From Chaenocephalus aceratus (Eukaryota; Chordata; Actinopteri; Perciformes; Channichthyidae): a stretch of DNA of 64,000 bases. Where the stretch lies: NCBI GenBank assembly GCA_023974075.1, contig CM043796.1, positions 19,944,927 through 20,008,926 on the forward strand. Reading direction: 5' to 3'. The notes under the pieces are model-generated. The model did not search any database and had not been told where the DNA came from. It saw nothing but the letters and a program-made list of their open reading frames with translations. Of the stretch, positions 46,206 to 58,787 are shown piece by piece; position 1 is the first letter of the stretch, and every line of letters starts with the position of its first letter. Made by a program: the position numbers and the translations under genes.

Positions 46206-47066
46206 GGGCCGCTAGAGGTCAGTGTTACACCACTATCAGATGGGACAGAGACATATTGTGGAACATTAGAGTGTGTTCATCTGTCTTCAGACAAACCACA
46301 TTCACCATCACCATGCACAAGAACTAAGCTCCGAGCCTCCGACACTTCATAAACATGTCCTCGTATACTTAACTTTGTCACTATAAATGAAAACAGTGAG
46401 TCCAGGCAGGTTGATCACATCTTCCTCATTCATGGACGTTCGTCAGCCACTGCAAATTGAGGGAAATGTTCATCTTGTTACGACGAATTAATTCCTAATG
46501 TTTGACTACATATCATAAATATAAAATCAGACGTAGAGCTTTTTTAATCAACACATTCTCTGTCTGGAGAAGGTTTCCTATGGACACAAACTAACGTGAA
46601 GCTCGCTTTAACTTTAACTCGCTTCAACGCACGCCGCTGTGTAGACGGGAAGTGTGGACAAGTCACTTATCCAGCTGTGTGTTATTGGTGTGTAAGTTCA
46701 TAGTGTAGGCTACAGAGAAACACGCAGAGAAAAAGAGATGTTGCTAATTTTGCAAACAAAAATTATAACTCACTTGCCTACAAATAAAAGTACAATTAAT
46801 ATAACATATATATCATTTAAATATATGCTCATTTGGACTTTTGTATGCACAATGTATTTCTCGTTGGCCTATTCATAGGCCTATATGGTGCTAACTCACA
46901 ATGACTTCCAATATACTATACAGGTTGTTTTATACATTAGAAAATATAGACTTGACTTGAATATCGATTGATTTTTTTGAATCACAATAACTTTTATAAC
47001 TACGCTTGCTGTTATAAATAACTTTGGGGGCTTCGATATTGACAAATTATGCAAGTAGTAAGTTAA

Positions 47067-47557
47067 AGGGGACCTATCATGCAAATGCACTTTTGTTCGT
47101 CTTGTATACATGAATATGTGTCCCCGGTGTGTCAGGGGAACTCACCAAGTGTCAGAAAACACAACCCTCTCTCTTTTCCTCCATACCGAAATCTCTAAAA
47201 ACGGGCTGCAACGGATCTGATACAGACTGATACAGATTTGAAATATCTCTGTCAGAAAAAAGGAGCTCCGCCTATATGGGCAACTCTCCACCTATCAGGG
47301 GAATGGGGGGTTACCATGGCATGGTAACAGCATGGTAACAGCATGGTAACATGGCTCATGTTTCGTGTCAGCTGCAGCTCATTTGCCACAGAATCAGCCC
47401 TTGCAAAAACAGGGCTGAAATACAGCAAATTGAGCAAAGGAGGCATGGCTAAAATGCATGATCTGTTTGGTATTTTGAAAAAAAAACTTCACAGACATGT
47501 TTTATATAGGTATTGGCCCTACAATATGTTATTCAAATATAGCATGATAGGTCCACT
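47067..47557. mobile_element. TTAA-flanked MITE, unit B
   Basis: Counterpart of 32057-32572 with TTAA at 47063-47066 and 47558-47561. It is shorter, mainly because the internal 11-bp minisatellite has three copies instead of five. Confidence 0.8.
47319..47351. repeat. 11-bp minisatellite, three copies (unit B)
   Basis: Three exact tandem copies of GCATGGTAACA at the position where unit A has five. Confidence 0.95.
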
Positions 47558-47744
47558 TTAAGTTTGGGACATTTGGAGAGCTATAGGTTCTATTAATGTT
47601 GCATATACTATTTGTTAAATTATATTGAGTCATTATGCATATTTTGTATCTTTATAATGTTGTTTTTGGACTGGTAAAACATAGTTTTAGAAAAACCTTT
47701 AACTTCATTCAAAGGTAAGATATAGACGCACATATGGTGTATTT

Positions 47745-48625
47745 CCACTACAGGGTTTTAGCAAGGCTCGGCTCGGCTCGCTCTTTTTTGCTTTTCCACT
47801 AGGGGTACCGGCTCACGCGTACTTTTTTAGAAGAGGAAGATAAGATGGACCTTTATTAATCCCCCGAGGAGGGAAATTAAGTTTCCACTCTGTCGTACAC
47901 ACACATGCGTTTTTATACAGATCATACAGTACACCACACACTTTTTAGAACATGCACATACATATACAAATACACACACAGTTATATGCACACATGCACA
48001 TGCAGTTGAGAGGGCAGAGCGGAGGCAGCCAGTCTATCAGGCGCCTGTGAGCAGTTGGGGGTTAGGTGCCTTGCTCAAGGGCACCTCAGTCGAGGTTCCA
48101 AGCGAGCTGAAAATATGCTTGGCTAGTGACGTAAAACACTGCCGACCGCTGATTGGTCAGAGAGAATTGTCACAATTCTTCGCAAGACACTGGGTGTTTC
48201 TCAATGTCGAGAAGGTTGCTCCAGAGCCCATATTTCAAGCATTACTACGTCATCGAAGTGCCGCCGAAGGCCTGTTCCAATGTCCAGCATACTTGTAATT
48301 CTACCGAGGCCGCATACTTCTATAGCGAGAAATTTCGAGGCTGCACATGTGTAGACCTCCGCGGTCTTACAATCCCCACAATGCTTTGCGCACGGACCAA
48401 TTTCCAATCTTTGGCGGAAATCAAGTGACTCAGAAGACATGTGCTACCAAGCAGGCGCCCTCGACATTGAGAGAAACACCCGATCCCCAAACGTCGTATA
48501 AGCAGCGCCATTTTTTTATTTTCTTCTTTTGTTTATTGTTTTCTGCATAGTCTCTTGTCAACACTGGGGAAGGGAGGAGGCCTGGACTCGGCAACGAAGG
48601 TGCTGGATACCGTGCAGGATGGTAA
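47745..48625 (+). pseudogene. Gutted relic of the Myb/SANT gene 5' region, unit B
   Basis: Same structure as 32750-33650, with the dispersed repeat at about 47830-48090 and the MITE at 48192-48481 in the same positions, so both insertions predate the A/B duplication. Confidence 0.65.
48192..48481. mobile_element. MITE with inverted ends, unit B
   Basis: Counterpart of 33206-33493, with small indels in both terminal repeats. Confidence 0.65.
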
Positions 48626-49581
48626 GTTTTTGCTAACGCTCTGTTCTTTGCTTGAAAGCGTTTGTGTCCCTATCTATTGTAAAGCTCAGTTCTAACAGCT
48701 TCCGCAGGGTTGCCAACTCTCATGCATCTGCCGTTTCTCAATCTCACGCTCTCACGCTGCCCACACTATTTCTCACGCCAAAAACAAGATGAACCGCGAT
48801 AGTTTTTTGGTTGGTCATTTACAATGTTGAGTTGACAGCTGCTCAAGCTGTTGATCCGCGCCCTCCCCGCCCCCACCACTCTTAACAACATTAACAGACA
48901 GCAGAGCAGTGGGAGCCGGTTGGTCAATCCCTGAGCCGTATGCGCATTGCACAGATCTAAGATCCAGTAGAAATGATAAAAAAGTAAAAGTCTGCTGCTT
49001 ATTGTTCTACTAGGCCAAAATAGAGTCAAGAGTATATGAGGAGTGAGTTAATTAATATATTTGGCAGTTGGAGTAAGTCTGTAGATTTGTTTGTGTCTGT
49101 GTGTTTCATGTATAGGCCTCTCACGATAATTAATTTTGTTGGATACATTTTCCCGGAAATTATTGCGATAAACGATAATATTGTCGGCACCGTTGTATGA
49201 CCATTTTAGACCATTGACATAATGATAATGTATAATAATAATTCAAGTACATCCTTTCAAACTGCTAGTCACATCCTCAATGGAAATTTATCGAGTTCAT
49301 TTTTATTTATCGTACGATAAGTCAATTAATTGCTTACACAATAAAACAGTGGAAACAAACATGTGTTTGACTTTCATTAGTGAATGAAACTGTGTGCCCT
49401 TTATGTCTGCGTCCAATATTTTGTATTTCTATATTTGTATATATATCCTATATATGCTAAGGTCCCACTGCTGACACGATAGCAGTCATTTATGGCGCAT
49501 TTCCACTGCAGCGGGTAGCCCCGTTTAAGCGTCCATAATGGTCCTCAAGCGGCCAGGCCAGTGTTTGCAATAGAGCCTGGA

Positions 49582-49650
49582 TGCAGACCGCAGCAAGGAG
49601 GCGGATCTATAGGGGCGGATCCTATAGGGGCGGATCCTATAGGGGGCGTT
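49582..49650. repeat. GGCGGATCCTATAGG motif cluster, unit B
   Basis: Counterpart of 34601-34668, with the same TGCAGACCGCAGCAAGGAGG lead and three motif copies. Confidence 0.75.
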
Positions 49651-50737
49651 TCCGAAAGGGTTATGAACCCCGCCCCCCACGTATTTCTTAAAGGTATATG
49701 ACGCTCTCTGTTTTAATGTTTTTAATGAATCAAACGAACTTTGAAAAATTATAATTATAATTAATTTGCATAAAAGAATGAAGAGTATACAACCCACAGA
49801 GAAGGACAAATTCATTCGAGGTTTTCTGTACACCTAAAATACTGAAGTTGAAGTACTGTCCTGATGGTATCATTCATTTGTTCAGTTGTGTGTCTGGTGG
49901 TAAGATTAATTAAAAAATATATACAGTACATACAAAGAGAAAGTCTTTATTAAACAAACATTTTATTGGCTGTTCTAATTATTATTAACCCCATCAGCCA
50001 TTCATTATGTCAAACCTTGGAAAGTATCTAGATATCCCTGCCCTAATGCCAAAAGTAACTGGCAACTGAATATGTGTCGCCGTTTGATGTCTATGTCTGG
50101 ACCGCTGCGTAAAAAGGAGGGTTTTCTGCCCCATTACTTCTCTTCTTACTTCTATAAGAATAAAACACGGAGGACGGAGATCTCTTTTTGTCCCCTCTTC
50201 TCCCCGCTGCACCCTAGCAGCTGATCTCAAGCACTCCCCTCTCCTGCAGGGAGAAAAACTATACTTTATATAGGTTCGATACAGTAGCCCCTTTTTTACT
50301 TATTTCGGTGTGAACCATGAGGCGCATTCACACCGCAGTACGTTTTCCCTCAAAGGTTCATGAGAACTTAGTTATGAGAACTCTTTAGTTCTCATGAACT
50401 AAAGAGTTACTATATTTATATAGGTTGATACAGTAGCCCCTTTTTTTAAATAGTTTTTATAGGTGTTGCTATCTGTGTTGTGTAGCGTGGTTCTACAAGC
50501 AAGTCAATGCATTCATTGGGTGGTATCAGAGAGTTACACGGGTCTGTAAATGCAATGAAAACAATTGGCCACAGCAATAATTTATATTGAACATGTAATT
50601 TTTACTTTTGAATACTTCAGTACAAAGGATGTATTGAATAATTTAAGTGATATATGTGTACACATATAAATCAATTAGTCAAACAGGGCTACATTGATTT
50701 AATTAAAAGTTAAAAGGTATAATATGTGGTAAACTGA

Positions 50738-50828
50738 AGAGCCGTTTGGGAGCCGAAAGAGCCGGCTCTTCTTGGTGAGCCGAGCCAAATGATCCGGCTC
50801 ACCAAGAAGAGCCGGAATTCCCATCACT
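50738..50828. repeat. GAGCCG-rich hairpin insert, unit B
   Basis: Counterpart of 35613-35703 in the left arm of the unit B palindrome. It is absent from the right arm. Confidence 0.65.
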
Positions 50829-51003
50829 AGAACGAATGACTTCTTCTGCGAGGATTTATAAAAGCAGCTGAAATCCCTTAAATTGCATTACTGCCACCTA
50901 CAGTATGTATTTCTGCTGAGTGTCATTATTCTATTGGATAAAAAAAGTTAGGAAACGCCCCCTATAGGGATCCGCCCTCCTTGCTGCGGTCTGCATCCGA
51001 GAT

Positions 51004-54000
51004 TTTTTTTTTTTTGTATTGAACATTTTTAAAACATACAAAAAGCTCGGTGAGGATATCATCAACTTATCAACATAAGTGCAAGACATCCATTCACAAT
51101 AAGACAACAAAAAATACATCCAATAAGAGCCAGGGGGAGAGAAAAAAGCATAAAGGCACAAAAACATTTGAGAGGCATTAAGCTTACTTAAAATAATAAC
51201 CATTTGGAAAAGTAATTGCAAATCTTTATAGACATGTTACAAGATTGTATTTTCCTAAGGGACAGAAAAAAGTACTTGAACTCATTTATGAAACAGTGAA
51301 AGGAGGGCTTGCCTCCTCTCCATTTACTACAATGTAAATGATATTTACCCAAAATAATAATTATATTTACCAAATCAGATATGGGAGAATCCAAATTATC
51401 CATATAATATAAAATGTGATATATTTTGAAGGCCGGAATGTTTGTTAATTTAAGTAACAACCAATCTCTCACATTCGACCAAAACAATTTGGAAAAAGGG
51501 CATGAGAAAAATAAATGTTCCAACGACTCATCAGATAGATTACAAAAGGAACATGGTTTCCACTTCAAATTTAAATCTTGAATTTAAAAAAGTAGAAACC
51601 GGGTAGATTTTATGAACAATTTTAAAATGAGTTTTCTTTTGCTTTAGGAGAAATAGGCCATTTTATAAAATAAGTGAGAGCTTTTTCCATTACAGATAAA
51701 GTGTCTAAATTGGTCCCTTGTGGAATAAGCCTCTGTTCAAATTGTGAAAAAAGTGGGATTTCAAAGAAGCATTAATAGATTTGTTATTCTTAAGAGTATC
51801 GCCAATAAATTCCAAATTAGGTAAAACTGATACAACATTTGAGTACAGTAAAGTATTATGAATCATTTCAATAAGTGGTAGAGGAATTGCTTTACAGATT
51901 TTGTTATAATCTTTAGCAGTACATGTTATATTGTATTTCGTTGAAAAAGCCAAAACATCTAGCAGTTTACCATTGCAATCTAGTAAATCACTAACAAACA
52001 AAATACCCCTCTCATACCAATCACTCCTAAACAAGGATTTTCTGTTTATAATAATCACTCTATTGTTCCATAAAGTAGATCCATGAGGAGAAAAATTGTG
52101 GGTAAATATCATTTTCCAATAATGAAGTATCTGCTTATGAAAATTTGACAATTTGGTCGGAATCTTATTAACCTCAAAATCACATTTTAAAAGAAAATCA
52201 AACCCTCCTAGACGTTTAAATATGGCCTTTGGAATATGGAACCACATGGATTCTGGCTGCGGACAAAAAAGCTTTCAACCATTTTTATTTTAATTGTTCC
52301 AATCATTGATTCAAAGTCTAAAGCTTTAATTCCGCCTTTATCATATTCTTTACAAGCTGTGACTTTTTAATGTAGTGAGTTTTATTTCTCCACAAGAATT
52401 GGAAAATAATTGAGTTGTTTTTTTAATATTGGCCGAAGAGACAAAACAGTGAGTGGCATGGATAAATCAGTCTAGATATACCGTCTGCTTTAGTAAGAAA
52501 GAACTCTGCCAAAAATAGTAAGATCTCTAGTTAACCAACGACTGAGAGATTTCTTCATATCTGTGATACGGTTACAAATATTAAGATCTTCTCTCCTGAT
52601 ATAATTTTTAGATAATGTTATTCCTAAATATTTCACTTCAGGTACCACTCTAATAGAGTCAATAACGGAATCATCACATGAATGGATAGGGAGTAATTCA
52701 CATTTTGAAAGATTAAGAGATAACCCCTGATGCTTTTGAAAACATTGAAAATGGTGTTAAGAGTTTCCTTTACCATGGATTTATTCTTTAGGAAAATGGA
52801 TGCGTCATCCGCGAATTGACTAATTTTAAATTCTTTGTCAAAGAGGGTAATGCCTAATATTTTGTGATTCTTTATAATAAGCGTCGTTAAAACTTGGGTG
52901 GTCAGAATAAATAATTTTGGGGAAATAGGGCAACCCTGTCGAATACCACGTAAAACCTTAAACCTAGGGCTCATTCCAGGGTTCAAAGATACAGAACTAT
53001 CTATGTCCGAATAGAGCATCCTAATTAATGTTGCAGAAATGTTCACCAAAACCCAGAAATGTTAGAGTTTCCATTAAAAAGGAATGTTCAACAGTATCAA
53101 AAAGCCTTATAAAAATCCAGAAATAATACGAGACCTTCAGTATCAATAAACTCCTGGTAATCGAGCATATCCAGTATCAGTCTGGTATGGTTATGAATAC
53201 TTCTGCCCTTAATAAAGGCTGATTGACATTCATCTACTAGTTGATTCAGACCTGAGTTTAACCTGTTAGCATAAACATGTGCTAACAGTTTGTAATCATT
53301 ACATAGTAGGGTAATAGGTCTCCAATTATCCAACAAAAGATTATTTTTATTTGGTTTTGGAATTAAGGTAATAAGGCCATGTTTCATGGTTGGCGAAAGG
53401 TTTCCTGCTGAAATGCAATCTGTGAAAGCCTTATAAAGCATTTTTCGCACATCTGACCAAAATATTTGTAGAACTCTATGGTTATACCGTCCAGCCCTGG
53501 TGATTTGCCACCAGACATTTGCAGTAATGCACTATCTAATTCGTCAATTTTAGTCGATCGTCCATATACTGTTTAAAAGGATCATCTATTGTCTTTTCGA
53601 ATTCTGTAATTTTACTAAAAAAGTTATCACAGTTTTCTTTAGAAAACTTTGAGTTATATAAATTGCTATAAAAAAGTCTAATTTCTTCGTTTATCTGGTC
53701 TTGATTTTCAATAGTGACATCATTAACACTCAGTTTTTGTGATTTTCTTTTTTCACTTGTCTTTGCTTTCAAGATTGAAGAAATAAGAAGTGTTTTTCTC
53801 TCCTTGCTCAATCCATCGGGCTCTCGAACGAATAAAAGCGCCCTTAGCTTTTTCCAAATACATATTGTCTAATGAGTTTGTAAATTGTTCAGTTTAATTT
53901 GCTCATCCAATGATAACTCAGCTTTAAAGGCATAAATTATTAATTTCACTTGTCATCTCTTGTTGTTTTTGTTTCTTTAATCTAGAGGAGTATTTACTGG

Positions 54001-55480
54001 AATTTATCGCAATCTGTCTCACACTAAATTTAAACCATTCCCATTTACTGAGAGATGACATATCCAAAGCCAGAATTTCTTTTATCAGTTGTTTGATCTT
54101 TTTACAAAATCTGCATTCTCCAAAAGACTATTATTGAATTTCCATATAGGTTTAAGATTGGGACTGAAGTTGCATTGTAAAAAGGACAAAGAGATGACAC
54201 AGTGATCAGTCAGAGGTGATGCTGAAATGTCACACTTTGAGACATTATTAGTTAAACTAGTAGAGATGAACCAATAATCGAGCCGAGAACACTGACCATT
54301 GTTAGAAGAGGTTAAACCAGGTATATTGTGACTTTGAGGGATTATTTATTCTCCAAACATCAGTTAAATTAAGTTTAGAGGCCAAGTGAATAATAGAATC
54401 ATTAAAATTATGACAATGTCCCCTTAAAGGAAGACGATCTAACCACTCATCAGGAACTACATTAAAATCCCCTCCGATTATAATCTTATCAGTCATATAA
54501 AGTAATTTCCATTCCTCTAATTTTTGGCACAAGATTGAAAGAAAATTATTGTTTTTAATCTTTCTGTTATATCCATAAACACACACCAGTATGTAATTAG
54601 TCCCATTAACATCAGTCACAACCATTAGCCAATGACCGTTTGTATCACTCCTGTGGTCAATTATATTTCCAGGTAACCTGTTAAATAAAAATCATCACTC
54701 CAGCCGAATGTGATGTTCCATGGCTGAAAAAAATGTTGTCTCCCATTGTACTTTCCAGAACTTTGTATCTGCCTCTGCAGAATGAGTTTCTTGCAGAAAA
54801 ATACAATTTGCCTTTTGTTCCTTACAAAAAAGAAATATTGCCTTACGTTTTACATTGTTTTTTAGCCCCCTAGCATTTAAGGATATGAACGATAACATTG
54901 AAAGAGCAAAGATAGAAACCTTAAGAAAATGCGCAAAGGAATGCTATATCGATGCGCAGGAGTGAGTAACGTAGCCCTTAACAAACATATTTAGTGCAAT
55001 AGCTCACAACATTTTGAATATAACCTGAGACATGTCCAATCCTAAAAAATAAAAATAAACACTCAAACTGAAAACTTCAGCATACCTACTGAGGACCGAA
55101 AACCCTGCTCCATGTCCCTCCAGTTAATTACTGCGGTGTGTTTTTCACGTTATTCCGGGTCCACTCTTTTGTTGTCAATCAGCGCGAAGCCTTCCTTCAG
55201 AAAAGCTCTCTTCCCCTTTCTCCTGGCTTCTTGAACCAGTGGCCACAGCTTGGAGCGAGCCTCCCGGTCCTCCTTGGAGAAATCCTCTTTGAAACGAATG
55301 TGCATCTCGCTGCAGACTCTCGCATCTTTGGACTTTTTCCAGATCTCGTCACGAACAGTCCTCATCCCGAACTGAATGATGATTGACCTCGGTGTGTGTT
55401 GTTTGGAAGTAGCTGCATTACCCTTCATACCCAGCCGATGGACAGTGTCTACTGAGTCACGCAGCTTTTTCCACAGATCC
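51004..55480 (-). mobile_element. 5'-truncated L1/Tx1-type LINE in unit B
   Basis: An 11-bp target duplication GCATCCGAGAT bounds it (50993-51003, 55481-55491), and a T run at the left is the poly(A) tail of the minus-strand insert. On the minus strand, ORF1 remains as its C-terminal domain (55150-55480; RSIIIQFGMRTVRDEIWKKS, HIRFKEDFSKEDREARSKLW). ORF2 follows in pieces: endonuclease (LNARGLKNN, FLQETHS, IIGGDFNVV; about 54898-54302), RT (LITLIPKPNKNNLLLDNWRPIT at about 53400, RGIRQGCPISPKLF and QFADDASIFL at about 52970-52780), and a Cys-rich C-terminus (CSFCNLSDESLEHLFFSCPF). At least six frame breaks make it inactive. Tx1-group membership is judged from motif style. Confidence 0.9.
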
Positions 55481-56718
55481 GCATCCGAGATGGGTCTGGC
55501 TGCAGACCGCAGCAAGGAGGCGGATCGTATAGGGGCGTTTCCTAACTTTTTTTATCCAATAGCAAACTTAAGGGATTCCAGCTGCTTTTATAAATCCTGC
55601 AGAAGAAGTCATTCGTTCTAGCATATTACCACATATTACCACATATTATACCTTTTAATTAAATCAAAGGTAGCCCTGTTTTGACTAATGAATGATGTAT
55701 ATGTGTACACATATCACTTTAAATTATTCAATACATCTTTTGTACTGAAGTATTCAAAAGTAAAAATTACATGTTAATATAATGATTTGCTGTGGCCAAT
55801 TGTTTTCATTGCATTTACAGACCCGTGTAACTCTCTGATACCACCCAATGAATGCATTGACTTGCTTGTAGAACCACGCTACACAAAAACAGATAGCAAC
55901 ACCTATAAAAACTATTTTAAAAAGGGGCTACTGTATCAACCTATATAAAGTATATAAATATAGTAACTCTTTAGTTCATGAGAACTAAAGAGTTCTCATG
56001 AACTAAGTTCTCATGAACCTTTGAGGAAAAGTACTGCGGTGTGAATGCGCCTCATGGTTCACACCGAAATAAGTCCCTGGGGGAGGATTAGGCAAATGAA
56101 GCCGCTGACGTCACTTCTTCTTCTTCTGCTTTGGGTTTACTGGCAGGCCGCAAACAACTTCATGGCGTATACTGCCCTTGTTCTTATTATATATACATCC
56201 ATGATACTGCCGCCCAAAGTCCCCGGCCGGAAGTCCCCGAAGATGGGACTGGCTTCAGTAGAAGCTGCTGGGACTCCCAGCAGCTTCTACTGAGCCTTCC
56301 GAGTAAATCGCAAGAACGCCGACACCTCCTCATCTCCACCGCTCCCATGTTTTATTTTGTTGTTGCCATAAGTCTATCTGTGTTTTCTGCGCTGGGCTAA
56401 TGCTAATGCTAATGCGAGGATAATAAAATGCGGCTTTCACAACACTTTTTGGGAGTTTTACGGGGCGTGGTTTGCAATCCGCCCAGCCAATCAGACATAA
56501 GAACCTTTTTTCTCCCACGAAAGTCCCTGCTCTCTAGCAGGGACGGAAAAGGGGGTGAAAAGATTATCATTAACTAATTTTAGTTCCGGCTCTTTTTGGT
56601 GTGAACGCAACATTTCGGAACTAAAGTGGGAAAAGTACTGCAGTGTGAACGCGCCTCATATAGCGTAGCACCGGCTAGCGGTACTTTTTCCCTCAGGCCA
56701 TGGCCAGGGCTGAACTAG

Positions 56719-56810
56719 TGACGTCAACACTCTCGACTGCTGATTGGGTCGAGAGAATCGTCACAAGATCGCGCGCGAGATCATCCCTAGCGTCGCATAT
56801 ATATCTAGAA
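56719..56810 (+). promoter_or_regulatory. Putative promoter of the Myb/SANT gene, unit B
   Basis: The same arrangement in unit B: TGACGTCA at 56719-56726, GATTGGG around 56736-56742 (CCAAT block with an extra G), GCGCGCG, and TATATAT about 60 bases before ATG at 56867. Confidence 0.55.
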
Positions 56811-56866
56811 GCAAGCTTGCAGCATTTTTTATACACAGCATTTTGTTAAACGGAGGAGCAACAAAA

Positions 56867-58405
56867 ATGGCAACGTCAAAGAAAAGCATACCGTGGTCGA
56901 CCGAGGAGGTGACGACGTTCCTACATCTCATTGGGGATGATAAAATCCAGCGGGAGAGCTCGGACGGAAGAACTCGAAATTTGAAAGTGTTCCAGGATGT
57001 CCTCTGCACAGATGTCCGAACGCGGATTTTCGAGGACTTTCCTGCAGTGTAGGGAAAAACTGAAAAAGATGAAGAGTGAATATCGCCAAGTAAAGGACAA
57101 CAACAACACGAGTGGTGCGGGTAGGAAACACTGGAAGTGGTTCGACTTGTTGGACCAGATTTACGGCCATAGACCGGCCAACGTTTGGGAGGGAGGGAGG
57201 CCTGGACTCTGCAACGGCTTTACTGGAGTCCCTGCAAGGTACGGCTCACTTCTAACAAAGAAGTCTATTTTATCATTACATTAATGTTCGACAACCCATG
57301 CTTTTATGGAGCCCCGAAGAGCTGCATAGCTAGCTAAGGCAGATAGCCTTAGCTATAGCTATTGTTTGCTAACACCATGTGTGCCATTGTTTACGTTCAG
57401 TTTTTCTTTTCTATAGTTGTTGTTGCTATTTAGTATTGTGCTGCAGTAGTTTGTGGAATTAACAAGTCATTTTGCTGTTCTAGATGATTACATTGGGACT
57501 AGTGAGGAGGAACATAACCCAACTCGACCACAGACACCAGCCGAAGAACCGACACCAACTCAACCACCAACGCCGAGTGCCATCACGACACCGCAGCGTG
57601 TGGTTCTAGGTAAGAAATAGAAATGGCAAAACGACTGGAATTGTGTTTTGTTTTTTTAAACCTTGGATATAGGTCATCGTCAGTAATTAAAATAAGCTAT
57701 ACCACTGTGTGGAAATGCTCTGTTACAAGTAAAGTCTTAGCTATTAAGCAGCTAGTACAGTTGTGTGTGACATCCTATCATATACATATATTTATATTCA
57801 TTATCAACAGGCTGGACATAATTAGTTCACTTTCACAATCATTGTAAACATCTAGGGACAGAACTTTCTTTAGTTCATCCTTACTGTTGTTCTGTTTATA
57901 CATGTTATTCTTATATCCTTGTGTGACCTGTACCTGTCCTGTGTTTTTTTCTTATTGCTAATTATTATCTTATTGTCACCCAGGCAAGAGGAAACGAGGA
58001 GGAGAGGATAGGACCCAGCAGGAACGGCACCATGAACAGCACATGGCCCAGCAGGAACGGCACTTGGACTGGGCCAAAGCGTCTGCTGAGCGGAGATGGG
58101 AGTTGGATGCGGCCTTGAGAAGGGAGGAGGCCGCCTTGAGAAGGGAGGAGGCCACTCAAGCAGAGAACTTCAACCTAGCCTTCCTGCGCACTCTTGGCGG
58201 GGTGCTAGGGGGACTGGGCAGCCGACGTGGCAGCCTTCCTTCTTCTCTCTGTGAGGAGCAGCAGGTTCAGCTTTCAGAACAAAGTAACAACAAAATAAAA
58301 TGGCATTCATTTAAAAAAAATATTATTATATATGTTGTAGTAATAGATTTATTTATTTTTCTTCTCAAGAGAGTACCAGCATGTGTATTTTATGTTGGTA
58401 TTTAA
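56867..58405 (+). pseudogene. Myb/SANT-like gene, unit B, first exon frameshifted
   Basis: Exons 56867-57238, 57484-57609 and 57984-58405 correspond to the unit A gene. Exon 1 has one 3-bp in-frame change (RESSDGR for RELDGR). It also has an extra C near 57001, which turns DVSAQMSERGF into DVLCTDVRTRIF and a stop at TAG near 57050, and an extra T near 57186. Exon 2 is intact. Exon 3 is open and has a 15-bp in-frame insertion (TQQER) before HHEQH. If the two single-base differences are consensus errors this gene is intact; as written the SANT domain is broken. Confidence 0.75.
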
Positions 58406-58787
58406 AAAAAATTCCTGGGGAAGAATCCCCCCAGACCCCCCTTCAGGGGTTGGGTTTTCAGCATGTCAACTCTTTCACCTGTGGGGAAATTGCAGGATTG
58501 GCTCCAGGTCGCCCTTTTTATTTCATACAGTTCAATTTGGAGTGAGACCGGGAAATAATCTAAACCTCACGCATGGCGTTTCACTGTCAAGGGGGGCGAT
58601 ATAGTGTGTATGTAGTTACATTGCCAATACTGACTTGAGCCCTACCATAGAATACCCAACAAAAATACTCTGGCGCTGCGACTGGGTATCGGTAAAAGTA
58701 GTAGTACCGTTAAAACCTTAATAATACCCATCCTATATAACGGTATAGCAGTCACCAGTACTTGACCCTTTCCCTCTCTCTCTACAG

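Larger units (their letters stand above)
50299..56073. repeat. Giant inverted repeat, unit B (loop interrupted by a LINE)
   Basis: The left arm (50299-50995) and right arm (55501-56073) are reverse complements, extending farther out than in unit A and including CTTATTTCGGTGTGAACCAT against its mirror at 56054-56073. Without the LINE at 51004-55480 the loop would be only about 17 nt. The left arm holds two direct copies of a GATACAGTAGCCCCTTTTTT block (50277-50297 and 50426-50446). Unit A has only one, consistent with collapse by recombination. Confidence 0.88.

Noticed and set aside
53097..54898. Possible host genes from the RT and endonuclease frames in unit B
   Set aside because: They are consecutive pieces of one broken L1/Tx1 ORF2 inside an element with target duplication and poly(A) tail.
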